From positions 62,001 to 126,000 of the forward strand of contig JBLRWO010000005.1 in NCBI GenBank assembly GCA_047921215.1: a stretch of DNA of 64,000 bases, given 5' to 3'. A model generated the notes under the pieces. That model made no database searches. It was not told the origin of the DNA and saw only the letters and a program-made list of their open reading frames with translations. The position numbers and the translations under genes are program-made. This DNA is from RECM01 sp047921215 (lineage in GTDB: Bacteria; Bacteroidota; Rhodothermia; Balneolales; Cyclonatronaceae). Of this stretch, positions 9,721 to 18,851 are shown one piece after another (positions within the stretch are counted from its first letter, which is position 1; every line of letters starts with the position of its first letter).

Positions 9721-12700
9721 TTACAGTGGTCGTGCAAGAACTGCTGTCTGCTTTATCTGCAGGCTCTTCCCGTTTCTGGCATCCCGGGCATAAAACAGGA
9801 TAATGTAGATGCCGATCCGTCCGGTTATTCCGCTGTCGGTCTGGCCGTCCCATGTAAAATGTCCTTCAAAGCCGGCCCGTTCCCTGTCGACAAGCCGGCG
9901 CACCGGGCGCCCGTACCGGTCGAAAATTTGAATAGTGACCAGATAATCGGGACTGTCGAGCCGGTATGAGATGAAAAGATGATCGTTGAATCCGTCGCCG
10001 TCGGGTGAAAAGGGGTTCGGTGTAATCGTAAGTGACCGGTTCGAGTCGTCAGGTTCAGGAAGCTGAAGAATGGAGTTTGGCGCTCCGGGAGTTCCCCCTT
10101 CTGGCATCACGTTAGAACTCCAGTTACGTGCATCGTCAGACGGTCCGCCAGGGTGGATGCGCTCCAGGCTGATGCCCCTCGGGTCGTGCACATTGGGATT
10201 GTGCCAGCCGGGACTGTAGGTTAGTGAATCAAGCACGAGGCCATTTTGGCCGGACAGATAAACTGCTCTGCCGGCTGATGTCAGATTCAGTGTCGAACGC
10301 CGGGCCTGAAGCCAGGCAGATTCAAAATCAAGTCCGAAGAAGCGAGCCAGCGATGTTTCTTCGAAAACGGCCGCCGTATCGGCATGGATCAGACCGTAAC
10401 CACCAGGTGGGAGCCAGGCGGATTCACCGCCTTGTGGTTCAATGGATCGGACCTGGCCGTGTTTGTCGGTTTCATCGTGCAGATGTACCCCCGCCAGTGA
10501 GACTGTTCTCTCTGACCGGTTGAGGAATTCGACATACTGGGATTGGTCGGGGTAGGATCCGTAGCGGTTCTGCAGGGGCTGGTACATGATTTCGTTGATC
10601 ACGAGATCACCGTTGCGTGGCGTATGGGCGAGTGGCACCTGAAGCAGGCCGGCGCTGTTCCCGGCTACATCCATTGCCTCATTTATTTCGATCATCGTCT
10701 CCTCATCCGGTATTCCCTCAGGCAGGGTAATGATTATGCGGTTCGATCGGAAGGGATCGAAATCCTGAATCAAGACCGATCTGTGGGCGGCACTGATCAC
10801 CGGGGGGAAAGCGGTGTCCAGAAATTCAGAGAACAGAATTTCTGCAGTACCAGGGCCCTGTGCAACGGCTTTTACAACCTGCGGTGGCGTTAAATCGGGT
10901 TCATGGCTCATGTTCTCAAACCCGGCACTGTGACCAGTGGGGTGGGTTTTCCAGTTAACCGGGTCGTTTGAGGCTGCATCAGGGTCTGCACGTTCAAGGG
11001 ACCGTCCGTCTGAGTCACCACCCCAGGAGGGCTGGTAGCTGAGTGTGTCAATGAGGAACTCGTTCCGGTCTTTCAGAAAAACAGAATCCCCAAAACGGCT
11101 GAATCCGGGAAGGTTGAGGGTTACATGTTTTACTGATGGTGGCATATCAGGCAGACCGGGTCTGGCCGAAAACACGGCGAATTCACCGGGCAGCAAAATG
11201 AGATCAGGTGAATCGGGAATTCCGACTGTGGCCGAGCTCCGGCCGATGGTCCAGCCCGACAGGTCTATATTCTTATCAGAACGGTTCACCACCTCGATAA
11301 ACCTGGGTGCCACACCCTCAAGAGGTCTGTACAGGATCTCGTTAACCACCACATCCCGGTAATCGGCCTCCTCAATGTGATAATAGATGAACGCGTACTC
11401 GGTCCTATGCAGGGGATTTCCGAAAACATCGGTTACAGGGTTCAGGTCGAGCAGATACTCTGTTGTGTTAGCCATGGTGCCAGACAAATGAACAAGGAAT
11501 TCTGTTGCCGACAGTGCCTGAACCGAATCGGCAGTTATACCGGGGATCAGGATGATATGCCCGGGGCGGATGGTTTGCCGGTCCATGGAACGGCTGAATT
11601 GCAGGGCAATTGTTCGTGAATCGGGTGTACGGTGTTCCAGCAAACGGGGGGGTGTATCCGGCGGTTGTACCGTGTTGATCAGCCCTGGTGTGCCGCCGTT
11701 CACATCGAGTGAAACACCCCAGTTTTCGGGGTAATCCGAACCGACCAAAGGAGACCGGCGCTCAACCGACCGCCCCCCGGCATCGAAAACGGATGGCTGA
11801 TATTCAAGTGAATCAATCAGAACTCCACCGGGGGCAAGCAGACGTACCTGATCGCTGCTTGCCCGGTTCAGGGATGGAAAACGGTCCATGCGAAGCCATG
11901 GCCCCTTTCCGAAACGGTTCTGAAGCTCCTGGGCATGGGCTGTAAGTACCAGATACCCTCCGGGCTCAAGTGTGCGGTTGTTCTCCGAAATTATCCGGGT
12001 AACCGAACCCCGGTCGCGTAGTTCCCAGTTCCGCAGGTTGTACCAGCCAGGACCCGGATTGTACAGTTCAACATACCGGGGTATGCCACCGGTGTCGTCG
12101 TACAGATATTCATTGATCACCACACCACCATATTCAGGATAGTCATACAATATAATCCGGATGCCGGTTTGCGCCAGACCCTGCCCGTAAAAATCGCTGA
12201 TACCGGTAAGCTCAAGGTCTGACGGACTCCCCGGCAGTTTTTCGGTGAAAATCAATTCCACTGCCGCGGGTGAAATTGTTTCAACATCAACCGGTGCAAA
12301 AACGGTGCCGGCAGATCCCTTATAAACAGTGGCAGAGGTATTCATCACGGGCAGGATCCTGTATGAAGCCGGATCATCGGTGCCCGACAGGTTCGACTCG
12401 GAGTAGTGTACCCTCATCCGGTCGGGGCCGGATCGTTCCGTATGAATCACGAAGGCCGGATTTTTCGAAATACGCAGATCGCCCCAGTAGAACCGTTCGG
12501 CCCGGGTTGAAGTATAGATTGCGTTGAATATGAACCACCCCGTACCCTGATGGGTCTGATCAAAACCGGGAAGACCGTCGGGCTGGGGTGACGAGTCTCT
12601 CCCTTCTGACGAGGAAATCTGCCAGATGCCGTTATTGCCGCGCTCGATCTTCAGATTATACCCTTTGCCGGCCTCAATCAGCCGATCACCGTGCGTAATT

Positions 12701-13137
12701 ACGTCCGCCTCCCGACCCTCATCGAAACGGACAAGCCGGAAATGTTTCGCCGAGCCACTTTCACCAATCCGGATCGCATACCCGTTACCCTCCTCCGGAT
12801 TTTCACTGTCGCTTATCAGGTGCACATAGCTCCGGTTGTTGTTGGATGTGGCAAAGTCGAGCATCACATGAAATTCCCAGCTTCCGTATGCGGCAAATAC
12901 CGGAATGGACAGCCAGGAAACCCCGCCGTTTTCAGAATCCCCGCTCAGTTGCAGCAGCGGGCTGTCAATATTCGTTACGGTGGTGAAGTGGGACGGGATT
13001 CCACCCCAGGAGGGATCAATTCCGGTAGAAAAGAACTCTTCAACCACCACCTTTTGGCAAACGCCAGGCACTGTAAAGGTCTGCAGTAATACAGCTGTAA
13101 ATAGAACATTTTTTACCAGTTGCATCGATATCGGCAT
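9721..13137 (-). CDS. Secreted multi-domain protein: three lamin-tail domains, Big_5-like domains, CHU_C terminus
   Basis: 1138 residues. After a signal peptide (VLFTAVLLQTFTVPGVC) comes a lectin-like/concanavalin-type N-terminal region. Three lamin-tail (LTD) domains follow, each opening with a V-I-N-E motif (VVINEYLYDD, VVVNEILYRP, LVINEIMYQP). They alternate with Ig-like segments of the Big_5 type (for example RTIALQFSRSMDRQTI, GTAEILFSEFLD). The last 90 residues (ITPNPFSPDGDGFNDHLFI ... FDRYGRPV ... WDGQTDSG ... GIYIILF) form a CHU_C/gliding-motility-associated C-terminal domain, a type B T9SS signal. LTD proteins in Bacteroidota are exported and often associated with nucleases or surface binding; no catalytic domain is visible here. 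Monocistronic by position. An adhesin or cell-surface scaffold is an inference. Confidence 0.85.
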   Translation of the reverse strand: MPISMQLVKNVLFTAVLLQTFTVPGVCQKVVVEEFFSTGIDPSWGGIPSHFTTVTNIDSPLLQLSGDSENGGVSWLSIPVFAAYGSWEFHVMLDFATSNNNRSYVHLISDSENPEEGNGYAIRIGESGSAKHFRLVRFDEGREADVITHGDRLIEAGKGYNLKIERGNNGIWQISSSEGRDSSPQPDGLPGFDQTHQGTGWFIFNAIYTSTRAERFYWGDLRISKNPAFVIHTERSGPDRMRVHYSESNLSGTDDPASYRILPVMNTSATVYKGSAGTVFAPVDVETISPAAVELIFTEKLPGSPSDLELTGISDFYGQGLAQTGIRIILYDYPEYGGVVINEYLYDDTGGIPRYVELYNPGPGWYNLRNWELRDRGSVTRIISENNRTLEPGGYLVLTAHAQELQNRFGKGPWLRMDRFPSLNRASSDQVRLLAPGGVLIDSLEYQPSVFDAGGRSVERRSPLVGSDYPENWGVSLDVNGGTPGLINTVQPPDTPPRLLEHRTPDSRTIALQFSRSMDRQTIRPGHIILIPGITADSVQALSATEFLVHLSGTMANTTEYLLDLNPVTDVFGNPLHRTEYAFIYYHIEEADYRDVVVNEILYRPLEGVAPRFIEVVNRSDKNIDLSGWTIGRSSATVGIPDSPDLILLPGEFAVFSARPGLPDMPPSVKHVTLNLPGFSRFGDSVFLKDRNEFLIDTLSYQPSWGGDSDGRSLERADPDAASNDPVNWKTHPTGHSAGFENMSHEPDLTPPQVVKAVAQGPGTAEILFSEFLDTAFPPVISAAHRSVLIQDFDPFRSNRIIITLPEGIPDEETMIEINEAMDVAGNSAGLLQVPLAHTPRNGDLVINEIMYQPLQNRYGSYPDQSQYVEFLNRSERTVSLAGVHLHDETDKHGQVRSIEPQGGESAWLPPGGYGLIHADTAAVFEETSLARFFGLDFESAWLQARRSTLNLTSAGRAVYLSGQNGLVLDSLTYSPGWHNPNVHDPRGISLERIHPGGPSDDARNWSSNVMPEGGTPGAPNSILQLPEPDDSNRSLTITPNPFSPDGDGFNDHLFISYRLDSPDYLVTIQIFDRYGRPVRRLVDRERAGFEGHFTWDGQTDSGITGRIGIYIILFYARDARNGKSLQIKQTAVLARPL

Positions 13138-13314
13138 TAATTCTCTCCTGGAATTTCATTCTGCCCCGGGGAATCTGTTTCAGTTTCAAGGCTGCTAAGC
13201 TGTGAAGGGCATGTACGGTAGCCGATCGCTTCTGATCCCGGCCGGTTCTGATATATGAAATGAAACCTCTTGTAAATAGAGTAAAACGGATGCCGATCCT
13301 TACAAAAAAAACAT

Positions 13315-14268
13315 TTAATTCTCAGGGTTCTGTGGCGGCTCCGGCAGGTCGGGCAGTTCCTTCCTTGGCCAGATCAGGGAAGCGGCAATCGACCCGCCGA
13401 TCAGCATAATAATCATGGCCAGTACGACGACGATGGGTATGGTGATCACATCCTCAAGCACCATTTTGAAACCGACAAAAATCAGGATGATGGAGAGGCC
13501 ATAGTGCAGGTAGTGGAATAAGCGCATCACACCGGCCAGGGCGAAGTAGAGGGCCCGTAGCCCGAGTATGGCAAAAGCGTTGGCACTATATATAATGAAC
13601 GGGTCGAGGGTGATGGCCATGATGGCCGGGATCGAGTCGACTGCGAAGATGATGTCGGTGGTTTCGATAACAATAAGAACAACAAAAAGGGGCGTTGCGA
13701 CAATATAATTGCGCCGCCGCACGAAAAAGCGGTCGCCGTGGTAATGTTTCGATATAGGTATAAAACGACCGAAAAGCAGCAGAATAGGGTTCTTTTTCGG
13801 ATGAATCTCCTTGTCTTTTTCCCACATCATCTTTAACCCGGTGTAGACCAGGAAAGCGCCAAACACGTATATGATCCAGTGGAATTTGGAGATAAGGGCA
13901 ACGCCGGCAAAAATGAATATGGCCCTGAAAATCAGCGCCCCCAGGATACCCCAGAACAGGACCTTGTGCTGGTATTCGGCAGGTACCCTGAAATAAGTGA
14001 AAATGAGCAGGAAAACGAATACATTGTCCATGCTCAGCGATTTTTCAATCAAGTAACCCGTCAGAAACTTAAGCGCAGGTTCAGCTCCCATAAAATACCA
14101 GAGCCCGGCGTTGAAAACCAGGGCCAGCGTAATCCATACTGCTGTCCAACCCAGTGCTTCGCGGATGCTGATCACATGATTATCGCGATGGAAAACACCC
14201 AGGTCGATCAGCAGCATTAGCAGAATGAAAGCGTTAAAAATAATCCAGAGCCAGATATTATCGATCAT
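13315..14268 (-). CDS. TerC family integral membrane protein
   Basis: 317 residues with about eight to nine transmembrane helices. Recognisable family motifs are FLTGYLIEKSLSMDNVFVF near the second helix (with its conserved acidic residues) and VLIVIETTDIIFAVDSIPA in the middle. These acidic intramembrane residues characterise the TerC/Alx family, implicated in metal-ion (Mn2+ or related) efflux or loading and in tellurite resistance operons. No ter genes lie nearby, so a tellurite role has no support. The 132 bp to the divergent acylphosphatase start (14401) is too short for a recognisable yybP-ykoY riboswitch, and I saw none. Confidence 0.92.
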   Translation of the reverse strand: MIDNIWLWIIFNAFILLMLLIDLGVFHRDNHVISIREALGWTAVWITLALVFNAGLWYFMGAEPALKFLTGYLIEKSLSMDNVFVFLLIFTYFRVPAEYQHKVLFWGILGALIFRAIFIFAGVALISKFHWIIYVFGAFLVYTGLKMMWEKDKEIHPKKNPILLLFGRFIPISKHYHGDRFFVRRRNYIVATPLFVVLIVIETTDIIFAVDSIPAIMAITLDPFIIYSANAFAILGLRALYFALAGVMRLFHYLHYGLSIILIFVGFKMVLEDVITIPIVVVLAMIIMLIGGSIAASLIWPRKELPDLPEPPQNPEN

Positions 14269-14400
14269 TGATCAGAATCCGTTTTTTGTATATTGTTGCG
14301 GTACCAAGGGTTAATGGTCTGAGGGCCAGAAAATCGTATGAATTACTGGAGCCGAATATACGGGACTTCAGATGTCTCTTTTTATAAAATGTCTGCAGAT

Positions 14401-14700
14401 ATGAAACAATCAGAAGAAGAGGTAACCTTCCGGAGGGCTGTTCTGACAGTTACAGGCAGTGTTCAGGGCGTGGGGTACCGTTATTTTACATTCCGGCATG
14501 CCCGCCGGCTGGGGCTGAAGGGGTGGGTCAGGAATATGGCCGATGGCAGGGTGGAAGTGGTTGTTGAAGGCCCGACGGATATGATTACCGACCTGGCAGA
14601 CATTCTTAAGGAGGGGCCACACTCTTCCGGTGTTGAGTTAGTGGACCTGGAGTGGTTGCCGTGGGCAGGGGAGTATGAAGATTTCAGGATCAGGCGATGA
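14401..14700 (+). CDS. Acylphosphatase
   Basis: 99 residues from the ATG at 14401, the usual size. Upstream in-frame ATGs at 14338 and 14389 would add 22 or 4 residues with no family counterpart, so I prefer 14401. It hydrolyses acyl-phosphates in the cytoplasm. The signature loop GSVQGVGYRYF carries the phosphate-binding Arg, and GWVRNMADGRVEV carries the catalytic Asn. The stop overlaps the next start as ATGA (14697-14700), so the following gene is translationally coupled. Confidence 0.93.
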   Translation: MKQSEEEVTFRRAVLTVTGSVQGVGYRYFTFRHARRLGLKGWVRNMADGRVEVVVEGPTDMITDLADILKEGPHSSGVELVDLEWLPWAGEYEDFRIRR

Positions 14701-15218
14701 TTCGTCTTTTCACGGCAGTACGAGTGCCGGATCATATACGTATGGCATTACCTGTACCTGATGGTGCCGGTATGAAGACCGTACTGGCTGCGAATCTGCA
14801 CATTACACTACGCTATTTGGGAGAGATCCACCGGGAGAAGTTGGATGATTTGCGCAGTGCCCTCCGTACGGTGAGTTTTAATCCCTTCACGGCCACTGTA
14901 ACCGGTACAGGTTGTTTTCCAAACCGGCGCAACCCGACGGTACTCTGGATAGGAGTTGAGCCGGCCGGACAGTTTGAGGCCATATTCTATCGCATCGAGG
15001 ATGCCCTTAGGCCACTCGGCTACGGTCCGGAACAGCGCCGGTATCATCCCCATATCACGGTTGCCCGCACCGGTGCTCACACGAAACAGGAAGCAGTCAG
15101 TTTTTTGAGTGAGTACAATGAATTCAATGCGGGAGATTTTATAGTGGTAGAATTTGTGCTGTATGAAAGTATTCTGAGGCGCAGCGGGCCGGAGTATCGG
15201 ATAGTGGAGGTTTATTAG
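14697..15218 (+). CDS. thpR: RNA 2',3'-cyclic phosphodiesterase (ThpR/LigT family)
   Basis: 173 residues of the 2H phosphoesterase superfamily, with the two diagnostic H-x-T motifs in HITLRYLGEI (about residues 35-44) and YHPHITVARTG (about residues 118-128). Members cleave 2',3'-cyclic phosphate ends or join tRNA halves in vitro. N-terminal MIRLFTAV is the typical opening strand. It starts inside the acylphosphatase stop codon, a tight two-gene unit. Immediately after its TAG begins a heptanucleotide repeat array. Confidence 0.93.
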   Translation: MIRLFTAVRVPDHIRMALPVPDGAGMKTVLAANLHITLRYLGEIHREKLDDLRSALRTVSFNPFTATVTGTGCFPNRRNPTVLWIGVEPAGQFEAIFYRIEDALRPLGYGPEQRRYHPHITVARTGAHTKQEAVSFLSEYNEFNAGDFIVVEFVLYESILRRSGPEYRIVEVY

Positions 15219-15316
15219 GTATTGAGTAGTGAGTAGTGAGTATTGAGAATCGGGAATTGAGATATCAGATATCAGATATCAGACAACAGACAACAGAGAA
15301 CAGAGAACAGACAATG
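15219..15316. repeat. Heptanucleotide tandem repeat array A
   Basis: Fourteen consecutive 7-bp units in exact register, beginning at the base after the thpR stop: gtattga, gtagtga (x2), gtattga, gaatcgg, gaattga, gatatca (x3), gacaaca (x2), gagaaca (x2), gacaatg. Unit identity drifts stepwise while the 7-bp period is kept. Related arrays sit at 24057-24147 (same gatatca units) and 60308-60376 (reverse complement of gtattga). Confidence 0.9.
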
Positions 15317-15423
15317 TGAACGATTCCGGATATACCCGAACATAGTATATTGTGCAGTTTAGGGTGGTTTTATAATGACTTCGCCGGCTTCGAAATGTCT
15401 AATAGTGATATGATTATGATTGG

Positions 15424-15456
15424 TTGTCGGTTTTTCAGAGATTTTGTGTACCCTTG
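15424..15456 (+). promoter_or_regulatory. Possible Bacteroidota-type promoter of yjbQ
   Basis: A TTG at 15424-15426 and TACCCTTG at 15449-15456 approximate the Bacteroidota -33 TTG / -7 TAnnTTTG pair (one mismatch, 22-bp spacer), about 50 bp before the yjbQ start. Weak evidence. The rest of 15317-15509 holds no gene I can see. Confidence 0.25.
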
Positions 15457-15509
15457 TAGTTTAACCTCCGGCATCTGAAAACTGAAACAAAAAGCCTGAA
15501 CCACTTTTT

Positions 15510-15929
15510 ATGATTATTAAAGGTTTTGATATAAACATCCGTACCCGTGGTTTTTCCGATATCTGCGATATTACCGAACAGGTGGAAAACGCAGTTCAGA
15601 AGTCTGGCATCCGTGAGGGAATTGTGAACATCCACGTAATCGGATCCACGGCCTCGGTTTCAACGATTGAATATGAGCCCGCCCTCGTGCAGGACATGAA
15701 AGATAAACTGGAACAGTTCGCGCCCCATGATATGCCTACCCGGCACGGCGACACCTGGGGCGATGATAACGGATTTTCCCATATCCGGGCAACCATGATG
15801 GGGCCGGGTATTACTGTTCCGGTTACCGATAGTGAAGTTCTGCTGGGTACGTGGCAACAGATCATTGTTATCGACCATGACAACCGCCCGCGCGACCGGC
15901 GGATATTTGTTCAGGTAATGGGAACGTGA
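15510..15929 (+). CDS. YjbQ/UPF0047 family protein
   Basis: 139 residues, full length for the family. The conserved stretches are VNIHVIGSTASVSTIEYEP, the metal-site region HGDTWGDDNGFSHIRATMMG and the C-terminal GTWQQIIVIDHDNRPRDRR (WQQI...D). E. coli YjbQ has been reported with weak thiamine-phosphate synthase activity; the physiological role is unclear. Stand-alone gene downstream of repeat array A. Start at 15510 fits the family N-terminus. Confidence 0.93.
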   Translation: MIIKGFDINIRTRGFSDICDITEQVENAVQKSGIREGIVNIHVIGSTASVSTIEYEPALVQDMKDKLEQFAPHDMPTRHGDTWGDDNGFSHIRATMMGPGITVPVTDSEVLLGTWQQIIVIDHDNRPRDRRIFVQVMGT

Positions 15930-16061
15930 ACCGGATGATTTAACACCCTGTATTTCGTTAACCGAATTGAATCTGAATTTACCGGATTCCGACAAGATCA
16001 TTTTTTAATGCCGGTTTTGGATTAAATTAAACTGTGAATATTCACCCTGTAAAAGACCATT

Positions 16062-16304
16062 ATGTCAAAACAAATCATCTATTATGTTCTCCTGGCAACG
16101 GGGATTATTGTAATTATTACCGGTTCATTCATTTTTTTTAACAACTATGGTGATACAACCATAAGCGGAATCGCATCGCAGGTGGTTGGCATCATCCTTT
16201 TGTTCAGCGGCATTGTGAACATCTTTGTTGGGGTAAGTGTGAGCCGGCAGGGTATCCGGAAAAGTGACGGTGATACCCATCATTCGGGCGAAGTGCATTT
16301 CTGA
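16062..16304 (+). CDS. Small two-helix membrane protein
   Basis: 80 residues with two hydrophobic helices (about 7-27 and 38-58) joined by a short polar loop, and a charged His-containing tail (KSDGDTHHSGEVHF). No family recognised. It ends 17 bp before the alpha/beta hydrolase gene and may be co-transcribed with it. Coding potential is supported by the clean helix-loop-helix layout; function unknown. Confidence 0.6.
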   Translation: MSKQIIYYVLLATGIIVIITGSFIFFNNYGDTTISGIASQVVGIILLFSGIVNIFVGVSVSRQGIRKSDGDTHHSGEVHF

Positions 16305-16321
16305 TTGAAACAGTTCTGAAC

Positions 16322-17185
16322 ATGATGAAAACCGCCTTATGGCTCATCTTTCTTGTTGGTGGTATTTACCTGGCCATGGGGCTGTTTCTGTACATTTTTC
16401 AGGGTAAACTTCTATTCTACCCGACACGTGTGCTGGTCTACCATCCCGATGCGGCAGGGCTGGACTATGAGGATGTCTGGTTGCAGACGCCGGATGGGGA
16501 GCGGCTCCACGGATGGTTTGTACCGCGTGAGAATTCCCGTGGTACAGTGCTGTTTTTTCATGGCAATGCGGGTAATATTTCGGGCAGGATTGAAAGTGTC
16601 AGGCAGTTTCATCAGCAGGGAATGGATGTGTTTATCGTCGACTACCGCGGCTACGGTAAAAGCACCGGCCGTCCGAATGAAAAAGGGCTGTATACTGATG
16701 CGCTGGCCGCCTATGATTACCTCACGCAGGAGCTCGGTATACCGGCCGGCAGCCTCATCATTTTCGGCCGGTCGCTGGGGGGATCGATAGCTGCTTATCT
16801 GGCAAGTGTAAGACCGGCTGCCGGTCTGGCTCTTGAGTCAACATTTACCTCGGTGCCTGATGTGGCCAGTGGTTATTATCCCGTTTACCCGGTCGGCCTG
16901 CTAACCCGATATAAACTGCCAACCATCGATTATCTGCGAAAATTTGAAGGCCCCGTTCTGATTGCACACAGCCCGGCCGATGAACTGATCAGTTACCGCT
17001 TCGGCCGGGAACTCTACGATGCGGCCACCGGGCCAAAACAGTTCCTGGAGATGCGGGGCGGCCATAACGACGGATTTTTCCTAACGGGTAACGCCTATAC
17101 CGAAGGCTACGACCGTTTCTTCACGTCAATTTTTGGCAACAGTGAGGATACCGGTGTGCCGGATAATGTGCAGGGGAGCAAATAA
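16322..17185 (+). CDS. Membrane-anchored alpha/beta hydrolase (BEM46/ABHD13-like)
   Basis: 287 residues. An N-terminal helix (about 5-27) acts as a signal anchor, so the catalytic domain is probably periplasmic. The hydrolase core shows the oxyanion strand VLFFHGNAGN, the nucleophile elbow GRSLGG (Ser151), an acid in HSPADELISYR and the catalytic His in GGHNDGFF. This matches the small serine-hydrolase group annotated as BEM46/ABHD13-like, whose bacterial substrates are mostly unknown (lipase, esterase or peptidase). Follows the small membrane protein by 17 bp. Confidence 0.85.
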   Translation: MMKTALWLIFLVGGIYLAMGLFLYIFQGKLLFYPTRVLVYHPDAAGLDYEDVWLQTPDGERLHGWFVPRENSRGTVLFFHGNAGNISGRIESVRQFHQQGMDVFIVDYRGYGKSTGRPNEKGLYTDALAAYDYLTQELGIPAGSLIIFGRSLGGSIAAYLASVRPAAGLALESTFTSVPDVASGYYPVYPVGLLTRYKLPTIDYLRKFEGPVLIAHSPADELISYRFGRELYDAATGPKQFLEMRGGHNDGFFLTGNAYTEGYDRFFTSIFGNSEDTGVPDNVQGSK

Positions 17186-17435
17186 CCACGTCGCGGTGAG
17201 CCGGTAATTTCGCCACTGTGGGGCTACACCAGATGGGAGGTGACACCGATATTGCTGTTAGTATGCTTCGAATTAGGGAAGTACGGAACAAGCGAACAAT
17301 TGAACAGCGAAGTGAATTTGAAAGGTGAATACAACACACCCGCGACACCAATCAAACTTGAGATTTAAATAATGAGTGGGTACATACAGGAACAGCATCG
17401 AATAACCATGAACGGTCAAAATTATTTCAAATAGT

Positions 17436-18188
17436 ATGAATCACATCATTATTACCGGACCAACTAAGGGAATCGGATATCACCTCGCTAAAAAACTGGC
17501 TGGAAGTGTCAACACACTTCACCTTGTGGCCCGAAGCGATATGGATGACCTGAAGAATGAACTGGCACAAAAGGGAGGTGAGGTCTTCGCCTATCGTGCC
17601 GATCTGACACAAACGGAAAACATCGGTATGCTGATGGACCGGATTTTCGGGCGGATTAAACCGGAGGGCACAAGGAGAGTAGTACTGATCAGCAATGCCG
17701 GTACTCTGAGCCCGATGGGGCCGCTTGGAAAGCATGATATTGACGATTACCGCGCCAACCTGGATCTCAACTTTGTGGCACCTGCCCTGCTGAGCCACTC
17801 CTTTGTTCAGCACCTGAACCCATTCGAATGCGACAAGCGTCTGATCTATATCTCATCAGGCGCAGCGAACCACCCCTATCCGGGCTGGAGCCACTACTGC
17901 AGCACCAAGGCTGGTACCGACATGCTCATGAAATGCATTGCTGTTGAACAGGATGATCTGGAGAGCCCGGTTAAGGTTATGGCCTACAATCCCGGCCGTA
18001 CCGAAACGAATATGCAGGCAGAGATAAGGAAGCAGAAATATGAGGATTTTCCTGCCGTTGAGAGTTTTATCCGGGCAAAAGAAAAGGGCAATCTGAATCC
18101 ACCGGCCGATGTGGCGGCACATATCGGCGGATTCGTGTTTACAGACCGTTTCCCCGTCGGTGAAATCGTTAAATTCAATCCGTCATAG
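17436..18188 (+). CDS. Short-chain dehydrogenase/reductase
   Basis: 250 residues of the classical SDR fold: NAD(P)-binding TGPTKGIG at residues 7-14, NAG at 87-89, catalytic Ser140/141 and the Y154-x-x-x-K158 pair (YCSTK). The overall pattern (ISNAGTLSPMGP, SSGAANHPYPGW, NPGRTETNMQ) is closest to sepiapterin-reductase/benzil-reductase type SDRs. Substrate cannot be assigned. The 250 bp before it contain no gene; a short stretch of loosely repeated gaacaa units is present near 17290. Confidence 0.88.
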   Translation: MNHIIITGPTKGIGYHLAKKLAGSVNTLHLVARSDMDDLKNELAQKGGEVFAYRADLTQTENIGMLMDRIFGRIKPEGTRRVVLISNAGTLSPMGPLGKHDIDDYRANLDLNFVAPALLSHSFVQHLNPFECDKRLIYISSGAANHPYPGWSHYCSTKAGTDMLMKCIAVEQDDLESPVKVMAYNPGRTETNMQAEIRKQKYEDFPAVESFIRAKEKGNLNPPADVAAHIGGFVFTDRFPVGEIVKFNPS

Positions 18189-18245
18189 CGAATGCTTTAA
18201 CAATTCTCTCCATCTGCCCGAAACTTACACACTGATTTGCAGATA

Positions 18246-18683
18246 TTACTGCAGATGCTGACGGAAATTGCGTGATTGAGCGGCCCGCTGTTTCATCAGT
18301 CGTTCCCGGCGCATTTCCTGTTCAAATTGTGCCAGACCTCGCCATTCGTTAACCCGTAGCCGGAGCGACCACATGAAGACCACAAGCAGCAGTGTTATCG
18401 TGATTGCAGAAAGGTAGATTTGCAGGCCAAATCCCGATCCGGCAGCACCGACAAGCAGCCCGATACCCGTTATAACACCGAAATACACCAGCCAACCCCA
18501 TTTTTTAAGCCTCGCAAGAAGATAGATGACATAGGGCGTCAGGATCACGGTAATCCAGAGCATCAGAGCAACAGCAAGCTGGTACAGCCAGGGTATGCCG
18601 TAGAAAAATTCGATTCTTGAATCGCTCCAGTTCAGTATCCTGTGCAGCTTGTTAAGAAAGTGAAGGGGTTCGGCATTGTACAT
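18246..18683 (-). CDS. Membrane protein of unknown function
   Basis: 145 residues from the ATG at 18683. An upstream ATG at 18737 would add 18 odd residues encoded partly by poly-A tracts, so I prefer 18683. Three hydrophobic helices (about 32-54, 63-83, 88-106) follow a polar N-terminal segment, and the C-terminus is basic and amphipathic (EQEMRRERLMKQRAAQ). No family recognised. Convergent with the SDR gene, 57 bp apart. Confidence 0.6.
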   Translation of the reverse strand: MYNAEPLHFLNKLHRILNWSDSRIEFFYGIPWLYQLAVALMLWITVILTPYVIYLLARLKKWGWLVYFGVITGIGLLVGAAGSGFGLQIYLSAITITLLLVVFMWSLRLRVNEWRGLAQFEQEMRRERLMKQRAAQSRNFRQHLQ

Positions 18684-18851
18684 CCGGTCAGGGTAAAAAA
18701 AAATAGTGATAAAAAAAACCGGGTGGCAGCAGAGCACAACTTAATGCACTTGCAGCCACCCTTACAACTTACTTCCCTAAGCAGGCAACATCACTTGTGA
18801 GATGACAAAGATGCCACTTGTAGTTAAACATAATCCTGTGGACATATGATA

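Noticed and set aside
14269..14400. Possible yybP-ykoY riboswitch before terC
   Set aside because: The interval is short and none of the conserved riboswitch core could be found.
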